Positions 32,764 through 41,123 of a stretch of DNA of 60,341 bases are shown here, in pieces. The notes under the pieces are model-generated. The model saw nothing but the letters and a program-made list of their open reading frames with translations. It searched no databases and was not told where the DNA came from. A program made the position numbers and the translations under genes. Each line of letters begins with the position of its first letter. The first letter of the stretch is position 1. The DNA comes from Phenylobacterium sp. (lineage in GTDB: Bacteria; Pseudomonadota; Alphaproteobacteria; Caulobacterales; Caulobacteraceae): the NCBI RefSeq assembly GCF_013911965.1, contig NZ_JACESE010000020.1, forward strand, positions 1 through 60,341. Reading direction: 5' to 3'.

Positions 32764-34506
32764 ATGCGCATCCTCTTCGCCGCCCTGCTGGCCGGCCTCC
32801 TCGCCCTGTCCGCGCCCGCCCGGGCCGACGACCTGGCGACGGTGATCGCCGACTACGACGCCTTCCAGGCCTGGAGCGATCCCCTGTGGTCGGCGCCGCC
32901 GGAGGACCGCGAGGCGCTGGCCCGCCTGCCCGACGTGACGCCGGCGGCCGATGCGCGGCGGGCGCAGACCCTGGCGGACCTGCAGCGGCGGCTGGAGGCC
33001 CTGCCGGCGGCCGGTCTCGACCCTGAGGCGCGGCTGAACCGCGACGTCCTTTCCTGGCTGATCGCCGCCGAGCGCGAGCAGCTCGCCTTCGACATCGCCC
33101 GCATGCCCTTTTCCTCGGACGGCGGCTTCCACACCACCTTCGTCTACCTGCCCCACCGCGCGCCGATGACCAGCCGCGCCGATGTGGCGGCCTGGATCGC
33201 CCGGCTGGAGGCCGCGCCCGGCTTCTGGCGCGACCACATCGCCAATGCGCGCCGCGGGGTGGCCAGCGGCTTCGTCCAGCCGCGGACCACCGTGGAGCCG
33301 GTGCTCGCCCAGGCGCGCGAAATGGCCGCCGCCCCCGTCGAAGGCGACGCCGCCCTCGCCCCCTTCGACCGCCTGCCTGATGCGTTGTCAGCGCAGGAGA
33401 AGGCGCAGGCGAGGGCGCGTGGGATCGCCGCCGTCGCCGAACTGCGCCAGGCCCAGGCCGAGTTCGCCGCCTTCCTGGAGACCGAGTATCTGCCCGCCGC
33501 CCGCGACGGCCTGGCCGCCCGCGACCTGCCCGACGGCGCGCGGTTCTACGCCGCCGAGGTGCGCCGCCACACCACCACCGACCTCACCCCCGAGGAGATC
33601 CACCAGATCGGCCTGTCGGAGGTCGCGCGCATCCGCGGCGAGATGGTCGCCATCAAGGACGAGGTCGGCTTCGAGGGCGACCTCGCGGCCTTCATCGCCA
33701 GCCTGCGGGCCGACCCGAAGTTCCACGCCCAGAGCCGGGAGGCCCTGCTGGAGAAGGCCTCGGAGATCGCCAAGCGGATCGACGGCGAGCTGCCGGCCTG
33801 GTTCGCCACCCTGCCGCGCCTGCCCTACGGCGTCCGCCCCGTGCCCGCCCAGATCGAGGCCGGCTACACGACCGGCCGCTACCTGCAGGGCGATCCGGAG
33901 CGGGGCGTGGCCGGGACCTACCTCGTCAACACCTCGGCGCTGGATCAGCGGCCGCTCTACGAACTGCCGGCCCTGACCCTGCACGAGGCCGTTCCCGGCC
34001 ATCACCTGCAGATCGCGCTGGCCCAGGAGCTGGAGGCGGTCCCGGACTTCCGCCGGCAGGCGGGCATGAGCGCCTTCGTCGAGGGCTGGGGGCTCTATGC
34101 GGAAAAGCTGGGCGGGGAGATGGGCGTCTACCGCGATCCTTACGAGCGGTTCGGCCGCCTCTCCTACGAGATGTGGCGCGCCTGCCGGCTGGTGGCCGAC
34201 ACGGGCCTGCACTGGAAGCGCTGGAGCCTCGATCAGGCGCGCGCCTGCTTTGCGGAGAACACCGCCCTGTCGCCGCTGAACATCGAGGTGGAGCTGGCCC
34301 GCTACGTCTCCTGGCCGGGCCAGGCCCTGGCCTACAAGGTGGGCGAGCTGAAGATCGTCGAGCTGCGCGAGCAGGCGAGGGCGGAGCTGGGGGAGGCCTT
34401 CGACATCCGCCGCTTCCACGACGCCGTGCTCCTGGCCGGCGCCCTGCCGCTCGACCTCCTGGAGGCGCGGATCGAGGCCTGGATCGCGGCGGAAGCGACC
34501 GACTGA
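32764..34506 (+). CDS. Secreted DUF885 zinc-metalloprotease-like protein
   Basis: 580 residues from ATG 32764 (an upstream in-frame ATG-free extension to 32734 is not needed). A signal peptide (RILFAALLAGLLALS ending PARA) sends it to the periplasm. The DUF885 hallmark HEAVPGHH is at 407-414, with a downstream EGWGLYAEKLG supplying the third metal ligand, as in gluzincin-type peptidases. Family members are predicted peptidases with unknown substrates. The gene follows the rfb operon after 71 bases, but no functional link is apparent. Confidence 0.88.
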   Translation: MRILFAALLAGLLALSAPARADDLATVIADYDAFQAWSDPLWSAPPEDREALARLPDVTPAADARRAQTLADLQRRLEALPAAGLDPEARLNRDVLSWLIAAEREQLAFDIARMPFSSDGGFHTTFVYLPHRAPMTSRADVAAWIARLEAAPGFWRDHIANARRGVASGFVQPRTTVEPVLAQAREMAAAPVEGDAALAPFDRLPDALSAQEKAQARARGIAAVAELRQAQAEFAAFLETEYLPAARDGLAARDLPDGARFYAAEVRRHTTTDLTPEEIHQIGLSEVARIRGEMVAIKDEVGFEGDLAAFIASLRADPKFHAQSREALLEKASEIAKRIDGELPAWFATLPRLPYGVRPVPAQIEAGYTTGRYLQGDPERGVAGTYLVNTSALDQRPLYELPALTLHEAVPGHHLQIALAQELEAVPDFRRQAGMSAFVEGWGLYAEKLGGEMGVYRDPYERFGRLSYEMWRACRLVADTGLHWKRWSLDQARACFAENTALSPLNIEVELARYVSWPGQALAYKVGELKIVELREQARAELGEAFDIRRFHDAVLLAGALPLDLLEARIEAWIAAEATD

Positions 34507-34532
34507 AGCCGGCGCCGGCCCGTTCGAACGGC

Positions 34533-34561
34533 GGGCCGCGGCGGGATGACCGCCGCGGCCC
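34533..34561. terminator. Bidirectional hairpin between convergent genes
   Basis: Perfect 12-bp stem (GGGCCGCGGCGG / CCGCCGCGGCCC) with a 5-base loop, between the DUF885 gene and the acyl-CoA dehydrogenase. No T-run on either side. Confidence 0.6.
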
Positions 34562-34570
34562 CCGTCGCGA

Positions 34571-35905
34571 TCAGGCCTCGGCCTTCTGACGTTCGGCCTT
34601 CAGCTTGGCGTAGCCTTCCTTCAGCTCCTCCAGCTCCTTGGCGTACTTGGCCTTGGCCTCCTCCTGCAGGCGCGGGATGTGGTAGCTCGGGAAGAGGTCG
34701 TTCTCGGGCCGGTAGTCCTTGAGGAGCTGCTTGGCGAGCGTGACCTTGTGCACCTCGGTCGGCCCGTCGGCGATGCCCATGACCAGCGATGAGGTGACCA
34801 TCCGCATGAAGGGCATCTCGTTGGAGACGCCCAGCGCTCCGTGCAGGTGAGCGGCCTTGGTGGCCACGTCGTTATAGACCTTGGGCATGGCCACCTTGAT
34901 GGCGGCGATGTCCTTGCGGACCTTGTTGTAGTCCTTGTGCTTGTCGATCAGCCAGGCGGTGCGCAGGACGAGCAGGCGGAAGCTCTCCACCGCGATCCAG
35001 GAATCGGCGATCTGCTCCTGCACCATCTGCAGGTCGGCCAGGCGCCCGTCGCGGGTGGTGCGCGAGACCGCCCGCTGGCACATCAGGTCCAGCGCATGAC
35101 GGCAGGCGCCGACGGTGCGCATGGCGTGGTGCACCCGGCCGCCGCCCAGGCGGACCTGAGCGATGACGAAGGCCGCGCCGCGGTCGCCCAGCAGGGCCTC
35201 GGGCCCGACGCGGACGTTGTTGTAGCGGACATAGCCCTCGGTCCCGCCGCCGATCTCGCCGCCGCCGCCGACGGCCACGTTGCGGATGATCTCCACGCCG
35301 GGCGTGTCGGTGGGCACCAGGAAGATGGAGGTGCGCTTATAGGGGTCCTTCGCGTCCGGATCGGTGATGGCGTAGACCACCAGCAGCTTGGAATAGCGGG
35401 CGTTGGTGGAGAACCACTTCTCGCCGTTGATGATCCAGTCCCTGCCGTCCTGGACCGCGCGGGTCTGGAAGGTCAGGGGGTCCGACCCGCCGGTGGGCTC
35501 GGACATGGAGAAGGCCGAGCGGATCTCGCCGTCCAGCAGCGGCTGGAGCCAGCGCTTCTTCTGCTCTTCGGTGCCGTAGTGGGCGATGATCTCGGCGTTG
35601 CCGGTGTCGGGCGCCTGGCAGCCGAAGACGGTGGGGGCGATGGAATTGCGGCCCAGCTTCTCGTTCATCAGGGCGAGCTTGAGCTGGCCGAAGCCCTGGC
35701 CGCCGAGCTCGGGGCCGAGGTGGCAGGCCCACAGGCCCTGCTCCTTCACCTTCTGCTGCAGCGGCTTGATGAACTTCTCGCGGCCCAGCGGGCCGTGGGC
35801 GGCCATGCCGAGGTGGCTGAGCGGCTCGACCTCCTCGCGCATGAACTCCTCGATCCAGTCGAGCTTCTTCTGGAATTCGGGGTCGGTCTCAAAATCCCAA
35901 GCCAT
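34571..35905 (-). CDS. Acyl-CoA dehydrogenase (ACAD10/11-like)
   Basis: 444 residues from ATG 35905 behind a near-perfect AAGGAGGA. Visible: HLGPELGGQGFGQLKLALMN, AFSMSEPTGGSDPLTFQTRA, WIINGEKWFSTNARYSK, and the C-terminal GIADGPTEVHKVTLAKQLL. It is longer than the other dehydrogenase in this window, with a charged C-terminal tail (EEAKAKYAKELEELKEGYAK). FAD-dependent oxidation of an acyl-CoA. Transcribed alone; a strong inverted repeat lies 53 bases upstream and may be a regulator site. Substrate unknown. Confidence 0.92.
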   Translation of the reverse strand: MAWDFETDPEFQKKLDWIEEFMREEVEPLSHLGMAAHGPLGREKFIKPLQQKVKEQGLWACHLGPELGGQGFGQLKLALMNEKLGRNSIAPTVFGCQAPDTGNAEIIAHYGTEEQKKRWLQPLLDGEIRSAFSMSEPTGGSDPLTFQTRAVQDGRDWIINGEKWFSTNARYSKLLVVYAITDPDAKDPYKRTSIFLVPTDTPGVEIIRNVAVGGGGEIGGGTEGYVRYNNVRVGPEALLGDRGAAFVIAQVRLGGGRVHHAMRTVGACRHALDLMCQRAVSRTTRDGRLADLQMVQEQIADSWIAVESFRLLVLRTAWLIDKHKDYNKVRKDIAAIKVAMPKVYNDVATKAAHLHGALGVSNEMPFMRMVTSSLVMGIADGPTEVHKVTLAKQLLKDYRPENDLFPSYHIPRLQEEAKAKYAKELEELKEGYAKLKAERQKAEA

Positions 35906-35957
35906 GTCGTCCTCCTTGGCGGCGTCGCAGGGGCGCCGGCGCATCTATTCGTAAACA

Positions 35958-35986
35958 CGGTATGTTTCGGCTCATCCGACATACCG
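35958..35986. promoter_or_regulatory. Inverted repeat upstream of acyl-CoA dehydrogenase
   Basis: Perfect 8-bp arms CGGTATGT and ACATACCG separated by 13 bases; the interior can pair further (CGG/CCG). It lies 53-81 bases before the dehydrogenase start, where an operator for a fatty-acid-type repressor would be expected. Confidence 0.45.
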
Positions 35987-36132
35987 GAAATTCGAACGGC
36001 GGCGGCCGGCCGCGGCCGCCTCTCCCCATTATCAAGCGGCCGTTCGCTCGACGCAACGGGGGCGGTCGTATTGAGATAAGCGCTTGTTTTTTCGGCCGAT
36101 CAGCCCGGACGCGCCAGCCGACGGACCGGGGG

Positions 36133-36984
36133 TCAGGCCCGTTCGAAGCTCAGCGGGGCTTCCCAGAAGGTCTCGACCAGCTCGTGCTGGGCGCCGGGTT
36201 TGCCGGTGGTGAGGAAGCGCCTCAGGCCGCTCGACCCCGCCTCGTATTCCGGGTGGCGCGCGAGATAGGCGGCGAGCGCCTCGGCCGTGGCGTCGGGCTG
36301 GTGGATCAGCGGCGTGCCGGGCTTCAGCGCCGCACGGAACATGTCGGCGACGATCTCGTAGTGGGTGCAGCCCAGGATGGCGCGGTCGGGCGGGCGGCCG
36401 ATGCGGGCGGTGATCTGGCCCACATGGGTCTCGATGGCCGCGGCCAACTGCACGGCGCCGGCATTGCCCTCGATCATGCCGGCGAGCTCGGGGCAGGGCT
36501 CGACGAAGACGGCCACGTCCTGCCGGCGCTTGTCGATCTCGATCTCGTAGACGCGGCTCTTCGCCGTCGCCGGAGTGGCGAAGACGGCCAGGATGTCCAG
36601 CTTCTCGACCTTGTCGCCGCGGCGCTCGGCCTCGTGTTCCCAGGGCAGGCCGGTGGCCGCCTCGATGGTGGGCACGATGATGCCCAGCACATTGACCGGC
36701 CGGCCCAGCTCCCGACGGCGGCCGGGCAGCCAGGTCTGCTGCAGGCGGCGGAGCGCGATGGCCGAGGCGGTGTTGCAGGCCAGGACCACCAGGTCGCAGC
36801 CCTCGGCGAACAGCCGGTCGCATCCGGCCCGGGTCAGCTCGACGATCTCCTCGCCGGGCCTGCCGCCATAGGGGGCGTTGGCCTGGTCGGCCAGATAGAC
36901 GAAGTCCGCGCCCGGAAAGCGCCGGACCAGCTTGCGGTGGACGGTCAGGCCGCCCACTCCGGAATCGAAGACGCCGATGGCCAT
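36133..36984 (-). CDS. murI: Glutamate racemase
   Basis: 283 residues from ATG 36984. Interconverts L- and D-glutamate for peptidoglycan; cofactor-independent with two catalytic cysteines. These are Cys70 in VVLACNTASAIA and the one in AILGCTHYEIV; the first acid motif IGVFDSGVGGLTVHRKL is also present. Length is typical. It is divergent from the M3 peptidase. The 227 bases between its stop and the acyl-CoA dehydrogenase start hold the inverted repeat described at 35958. Confidence 0.96.
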   Translation of the reverse strand: MAIGVFDSGVGGLTVHRKLVRRFPGADFVYLADQANAPYGGRPGEEIVELTRAGCDRLFAEGCDLVVLACNTASAIALRRLQQTWLPGRRRELGRPVNVLGIIVPTIEAATGLPWEHEAERRGDKVEKLDILAVFATPATAKSRVYEIEIDKRRQDVAVFVEPCPELAGMIEGNAGAVQLAAAIETHVGQITARIGRPPDRAILGCTHYEIVADMFRAALKPGTPLIHQPDATAEALAAYLARHPEYEAGSSGLRRFLTTGKPGAQHELVETFWEAPLSFERA

Positions 36985-37049
36985 GGACGGCCTTTAGCGG
37001 GCGCGACGGCCGACGGCTAGGGCGGGCGCGCCGGCGGGGCGCGATCGGA

Positions 37050-37076
37050 CGTAACATTACGAGCCTGTCATGTGAC
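37050..37076. promoter_or_regulatory. Two short palindromes in the murI/M3 peptidase divergent region
   Basis: CGTAA, CA, TTACG at 37050-37061 and GTCA, TG, TGAC at 37067-37076 lie six bases apart between divergent start codons. They could be regulator half-sites, but the arms are short. Confidence 0.3.
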
Positions 37077-37129
37077 GTTCCGGCAAGCGGCGCCTAAGGT
37101 CCCGGCCAACCCTCATCCTCGGAGTACCC

Positions 37130-39250
37130 ATGGATCGCCGCACCTTCCTGGCCGCCTCCACCGCCCTCGTGGGCGCCGCCGCCCTTCCGCTCCCCGCCCT
37201 CGCCGCCGACGGCGCGCCCCTGCTGGCGCCCTGGACCGGGCCCTATGGCGGCGTGCCGCCCTTCGACAAGGTGGTGGTCGCCGACTTCGCCCCGGCGCTG
37301 GAGGCCGGCATGGCCCAGCACCTGAAGGAGATCGAGGCGATCGCGAACAACCCCGCGCCGCCCACCTTCGAGAACACCATCGTGGCCCTGGAGCGCTCCG
37401 GCGCGGTCCTGGATCGGGTGGAGACGATCTACGGCGTGTGGGGCAGCACCCTGTCGACGCCCGAAGTGCGCGAGATCGAGACGGCCATGGCGCCGAAGAT
37501 GGCCGCCCATGGCGACGCCATCCTGCAGAACGCCAAGCTCTTCCAGCGCATCGAGGCCGTCTATGAGGGCCGCGAGGCCGCCGGTCTCAATCCCGAGCAG
37601 TCGCGCCTGGCCTGGCGGCACTGGAACCGCTTCGTCCGCGCCGGCGCCAAGCTCGATCCCGCCGCCAAGGCGCGCGTGGCGGAGATCAACGGCGAACTGG
37701 CCCAGGCCTTCACCACCTTCAGCCAGAACCTGCTGGCCGACGAGACGGACTATGTCCTCTATCTGAAGACCGAGGCCGAGCTGCGCGGCCTGCCCGACGA
37801 CGTGCGTTCGGCCGCGGCCGCGGCGGCCGAGGAGCGGGGCCGTCCGGGCGAGTACGCCATCCTCAACACCCGGTCCTCCATGGACCCCTTCCTGACCTAT
37901 TCGCAGCGCCGCGACCTGCGCGAGAAGGTCTGGCGCACCTATTACAGCCGCGGGGACAATGGCGACGCCCACGACAACAACGGCGTCATCCAGAAGATCC
38001 TGAAGCTGCGGGCCGAACGCGCCCGGCTGCTGGGCTATCCGACCCACGCCCACTGGCGGCTGGAGGCGGCCGTGGCCAAGACGCCGGAGGCGGCCATGGA
38101 GCTGATGATGCGCGTCTGGCCCTCGGCCGTGGCCCGCGTCCACGAGGAGGTGGCCGAGATGCAGGCCATCGCCGACGCCGAGAAGGCCGGCGTGAAGATC
38201 GAGCCCTGGGACTACCGCTACTACGCCGAGAAGGTGCGGGCGGACCGCTACGACCTCGATATGAACGAGGTGAAGGCCTATCTGCAGCTCGACAAGCTGG
38301 TGGACGGCATGTTCTGGGCCGCCGGCGAGGTCTACGGCATGAGCTTCACGCCGGTGGCCAACGTCCCGGTGCAGCACCCCGACGTCCGCGTCTGGGAGGT
38401 GAAGCGGGGCGGCGGCCATCTCGGCCTCTTCTACTTCGATCCCTATGCGCGGGCGGGCAAGCGGTCGGGCGCCTGGATGAACGCCTATCGCAGCCAGCAG
38501 AAGCTGGACGGGCCGATCACGCCGATCGTCTCCAACAACTCCAACTTCGTGAAGCCCGCGCCGGGCGAGCCGGTGCTGATCTCCTGGGACGACGCCACGA
38601 CCCTGTTCCACGAGTTCGGCCACGCCATCCACGGCCTGCTCTCGAACGTCACCTACCCCTCGCTCGCCGGCACCAGCGTGCCGCGCGACTATGTGGAGTT
38701 CCCGAGCCAAGTGAACGAGGCGTGGCTGCCGACCCGCCAGGTGCTGAGCCGCTTCGCCCTGCACCACGAGACGGGCGAGTCCATGCCCGAGGAACTGGCG
38801 AAGAAGATCGAGCGGGCCTCGACCTTCCGCCAGGGCTTCGACGTCACCGAGTATCTCGCCTCGGCGCTGATCGACATGAAGCTGCACCTGGCCGGCGACG
38901 CGGACATCGATCCCGACGCCTTCGAACGCGAGGAGCTGGCCAAGCTCGGCATGCCGGCCGAACTGCCCATGCGCCACCGCACGCCGCAGTTCGCCCACGT
39001 CTTCGCCTCGGACGGCTATTCGGCCGGCTACTACTCCTACCTCTGGGCCGAGGTGCTGTCGCAGGACGCCGCCGAAGCCTTCAAGGAGTCGCCGGGCGGC
39101 ATGTACGACGAAGGCGTCGCCAAGCGGATGGTCGACCACATCCTCTCGGTCGGCGACACGGTCGATCAGGCCGAAGCCTACCGCGCCTTCCGCGGCCGCG
39201 ACGCCGATGTCGGCGCCTATCTGAGCGACAAGGGCTTCCCGGTCACGTGA
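37130..39250 (+). CDS. M3-family zinc peptidase (peptidyl-dipeptidase Dcp-like)
   Basis: 706 residues from ATG 37130 with GGAG upstream. The N-terminus DRRTFLAASTALVGAAALPL looks like a Tat or Sec signal (arginine pair, hydrophobic stretch, ALAAD cleavage), so the enzyme is periplasmic. The M3 zinc motif HEFGHAIHGLLS is at 494-505, followed by the expected downstream segments (PSQVNEAWLP, HVFASDGYSAGYYSYLWAE). It removes dipeptides or cleaves short oligopeptides. The usual Dcp is ~680-710 residues, so it is full length. It is convergent with the small membrane gene across repeat copy C. Confidence 0.93.
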   Translation: MDRRTFLAASTALVGAAALPLPALAADGAPLLAPWTGPYGGVPPFDKVVVADFAPALEAGMAQHLKEIEAIANNPAPPTFENTIVALERSGAVLDRVETIYGVWGSTLSTPEVREIETAMAPKMAAHGDAILQNAKLFQRIEAVYEGREAAGLNPEQSRLAWRHWNRFVRAGAKLDPAAKARVAEINGELAQAFTTFSQNLLADETDYVLYLKTEAELRGLPDDVRSAAAAAAEERGRPGEYAILNTRSSMDPFLTYSQRRDLREKVWRTYYSRGDNGDAHDNNGVIQKILKLRAERARLLGYPTHAHWRLEAAVAKTPEAAMELMMRVWPSAVARVHEEVAEMQAIADAEKAGVKIEPWDYRYYAEKVRADRYDLDMNEVKAYLQLDKLVDGMFWAAGEVYGMSFTPVANVPVQHPDVRVWEVKRGGGHLGLFYFDPYARAGKRSGAWMNAYRSQQKLDGPITPIVSNNSNFVKPAPGEPVLISWDDATTLFHEFGHAIHGLLSNVTYPSLAGTSVPRDYVEFPSQVNEAWLPTRQVLSRFALHHETGESMPEELAKKIERASTFRQGFDVTEYLASALIDMKLHLAGDADIDPDAFEREELAKLGMPAELPMRHRTPQFAHVFASDGYSAGYYSYLWAEVLSQDAAEAFKESPGGMYDEGVAKRMVDHILSVGDTVDQAEAYRAFRGRDADVGAYLSDKGFPVT

Positions 39251-39271
39251 TCGGACGGGCCGGGGGGTGAA

Positions 39272-39400
39272 CCCCCTCCGGCCCTCCGGGTCACCTCCCC
39301 CTCGAGGAGGGGGAGGATCTGCTCAGCGGTTGCCGAAAGCTCGGCGCCAAGATGCTCACCCCTTCCAGGGGGAGCTGCCGCCGAAGGCGGCTGAGGGGGT
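39272..39400. repeat. Dispersed double-hairpin repeat, copy C (inverted)
   Basis: The same element as at 14221 and 24460 but in opposite orientation, running from CCCCCTCCGG to CTGAGGGGG. It lies between the convergent M3 peptidase and small membrane protein genes. Confidence 0.9.
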
Positions 39401-39420
39401 GTGTGGTGGTGCGACCGCCC

Positions 39421-39882
39421 TCAAGCGGCCGACGCCAGGGGAGCCGCGCGGCGGACGCCGAGGCTCCGCGCCAGGGCGGTGAACACGGCGCAGGCGAAGA
39501 CCGCAAAGCCCAGCAGCACGCCCGGTCCGCCGATCGCGAACAGGGGCTTGATCTCCTCCATCGTCAGCACGCCCCTGAACATCAGGGTCATGGCCGAGAT
39601 CATGCAGACCACGCCGACATTGGTGAGCACGAAGTTGGCCGCCGGCATCCAGCCGGGCGAACGACGGCCGAGCGTGGCGTAGAACGCCCCCATCAGGGCC
39701 TGGCTGACCCAGCCGATCAGGTTCAGGTGGGCGTGGGCCGGCGATGTGGTGAAGTCGTGCGTCACGCTCATCGCCAGGCCCCAGGTGACGCCGATCAGGA
39801 TGTAGATCGTCGCGGCGGCGTAGAACAGCAGCGGCCATCGGGCCGTGGCCGGATCGCCTTCGGTTTCAAGCGTGTGGGTCAT
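39421..39882 (-). CDS. Small haem-copper-oxidase-like membrane protein
   Basis: 153 residues from ATG 39882 with GGGAGG upstream. Four transmembrane segments. The pattern SPAHAHLNLIGWVSQALMG resembles the haem-ligand helix of cytochrome oxidase subunit I, and proteins like this are often labelled 'cytochrome-c oxidase', but at this size it cannot be a full oxidase. It may bind haem or copper. Divergent from a LysR regulator with a shared palindrome between them, so it is probably that regulator's target. Confidence 0.7.
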   Translation of the reverse strand: MTHTLETEGDPATARWPLLFYAAATIYILIGVTWGLAMSVTHDFTTSPAHAHLNLIGWVSQALMGAFYATLGRRSPGWMPAANFVLTNVGVVCMISAMTLMFRGVLTMEEIKPLFAIGGPGVLLGFAVFACAVFTALARSLGVRRAAPLASAA

Positions 39883-39933
39883 GGTTCCTCCCTTGCTCGG
39901 CGGCGGGGATTACGGGAGGGTGGACAGCGCCAC

Positions 39934-39964
39934 AATGCAGACGGGCGCTGGACGGTTCTGCATT
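39934..39964. promoter_or_regulatory. LysR-type operator between divergent genes
   Basis: Perfect 8-bp arms AATGCAGA and TCTGCATT separated by 15 bases, centred in the 100-base gap between the LysR gene (start 39983) and the small membrane gene (start 39882). This is the usual place and form of a LysR autoregulatory site. Confidence 0.6.
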
Positions 39965-39982
39965 CCTGCAGGGTCTCTCGCC

Positions 39983-40900
39983 ATGTTCGACTGGAACGAT
40001 CTGCGCGCCTTCCTTGCGGTCGCCCGCCACGGCAGCGCCGCGGCCGCGGCGAGCGAGCTTCAGGTCAACCAGACGACGGTCGTGCGACGGCTCGAGGCGC
40101 TCGAGGCGGCGCTCGGCCTGCAACTCGTCGAACGCAGCCAGACGGGAAGCCGCCTGACCTGGGCGGGGACACGCCTGCTGGCCCAGGCCGAGCGGGTGTC
40201 GGTCGAGGTCGATGGCGTGATGCGCCAAGCCCAGGCGCTGACGCGCGAACTTTCGGGCGTGCTTCGTGTGACCAGTGTCGATCTGGTCGCCGACAATCTC
40301 GTCATCCCGGCCCTGACCGAGTTCCGTACCCTCTACCCCGGCGTTGCGGTGGAGCTGATCGCGGGGCGTGAGTTGCTGGACATCGCCGGCGGCGAAGCCG
40401 ACGTGGCGATCCGCAGCGCCACCACCCTGGAAGATTCCGACCTCGTCTCGCGCAAGCTTCTGGACCTCCCCTTCGGCGTGGTGTGCAGCCGCGCCTATGC
40501 TGCGGAGCATGGCGTTCCGGCCGGTCCGCAGGACCTGGCGTCACACCGTCTGGTCGGCGGGACGGGCGCGCTCGCCCAGATGCCGATCCTCGCCTGGATG
40601 CGCGAGCAGGCGCCCCTGGCGGAGGTGGCCTGCCGCTCGAACCATCTGGGCAATCTGATCTCGGCCGTCCGCAGCGGGCTCGGCGTGGGGGCCGCGCCGC
40701 TGATCGACCTCTACGACGAGCCAGACCTCATCCTGGCCTTCGTGCCCGACCTGCCGCGACAGCCTGAGCTGTGGCTGATCACGCGCTCGGACCTGCGCAG
40801 CGCGCCGATCGTGCGCGCCTTTCTGGACTTCATCATCCCCTATACGACCCGCCTCGCCCGCAGCCGGGCCTTGGCCCGCGGCCCTGAAATCTTGACCTGA
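39983..40900 (+). CDS. LysR-family transcriptional regulator
   Basis: 305 residues from ATG 39983; the longer frame to 39845 runs over the divergent gene. N-terminal winged helix (DWNDLRAFLAVARHGSAAAA, ASELQVNQTTVVRRLEALEA) followed by a periplasmic-binding-like effector domain (GVLRVTSVDLVADNLVIPAL, ADVAIRSATTLEDSDLVSRK). It probably controls the divergent small membrane protein gene through the palindrome in their shared promoter. The effector is unknown. Confidence 0.93.
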   Translation: MFDWNDLRAFLAVARHGSAAAAASELQVNQTTVVRRLEALEAALGLQLVERSQTGSRLTWAGTRLLAQAERVSVEVDGVMRQAQALTRELSGVLRVTSVDLVADNLVIPALTEFRTLYPGVAVELIAGRELLDIAGGEADVAIRSATTLEDSDLVSRKLLDLPFGVVCSRAYAAEHGVPAGPQDLASHRLVGGTGALAQMPILAWMREQAPLAEVACRSNHLGNLISAVRSGLGVGAAPLIDLYDEPDLILAFVPDLPRQPELWLITRSDLRSAPIVRAFLDFIIPYTTRLARSRALARGPEILT

Positions 40901-41000
40901 TCCATCCACAGGCGCATAAGCGCCCACTTCCGGCGCAACCTCGGTCAGCGCCCTCCACCGTCACGACCCCCATCACCATATGGGACGAGGACGGCGAGGC

Positions 41001-41028
41001 CCCCCGTCGACGTGATCGTCCACGGGGG
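41001..41028 (+). promoter_or_regulatory. Strong hairpin 1 upstream of ffh
   Basis: 12-bp arms CCCCCGTCGACG and CGTCCACGGGGG with one mismatch and a TGAT loop. Either the LysR terminator or part of the ffh leader RNA. Confidence 0.55.
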
Positions 41029-41048
41029 TCGATCGCGTTTGGGCCCCT

Positions 41049-41072
41049 GGGTTCCCGGCTTGCCGGGAGCCC
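41049..41072 (+). promoter_or_regulatory. Strong hairpin 2 upstream of ffh
   Basis: 10-bp stem GGGTTCCCGG / CCGGGAGCCC (one G-U pair in RNA) with a CTTG tetraloop, 52 bases before the ffh start. No T-run follows. Confidence 0.5.
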
Positions 41073-41123
41073 TGGAAACGGAAAATCGAGCCGGCGTGAC
41101 CCTGTCGCGCCATGGGAGCACTA

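Noticed and set aside
36075-36100. T-run (TTGTTTTTTCGG) as a terminator
   Set aside because: It is on the plus strand with no stem before it, whereas murI and the dehydrogenase are both on the minus strand.
40901-41123. SRP (4.5S) RNA gene beside ffh
   Set aside because: The two hairpins were compared with the conserved GGTCAGG/GGAAGCAGCC core of SRP RNA; that core is absent.
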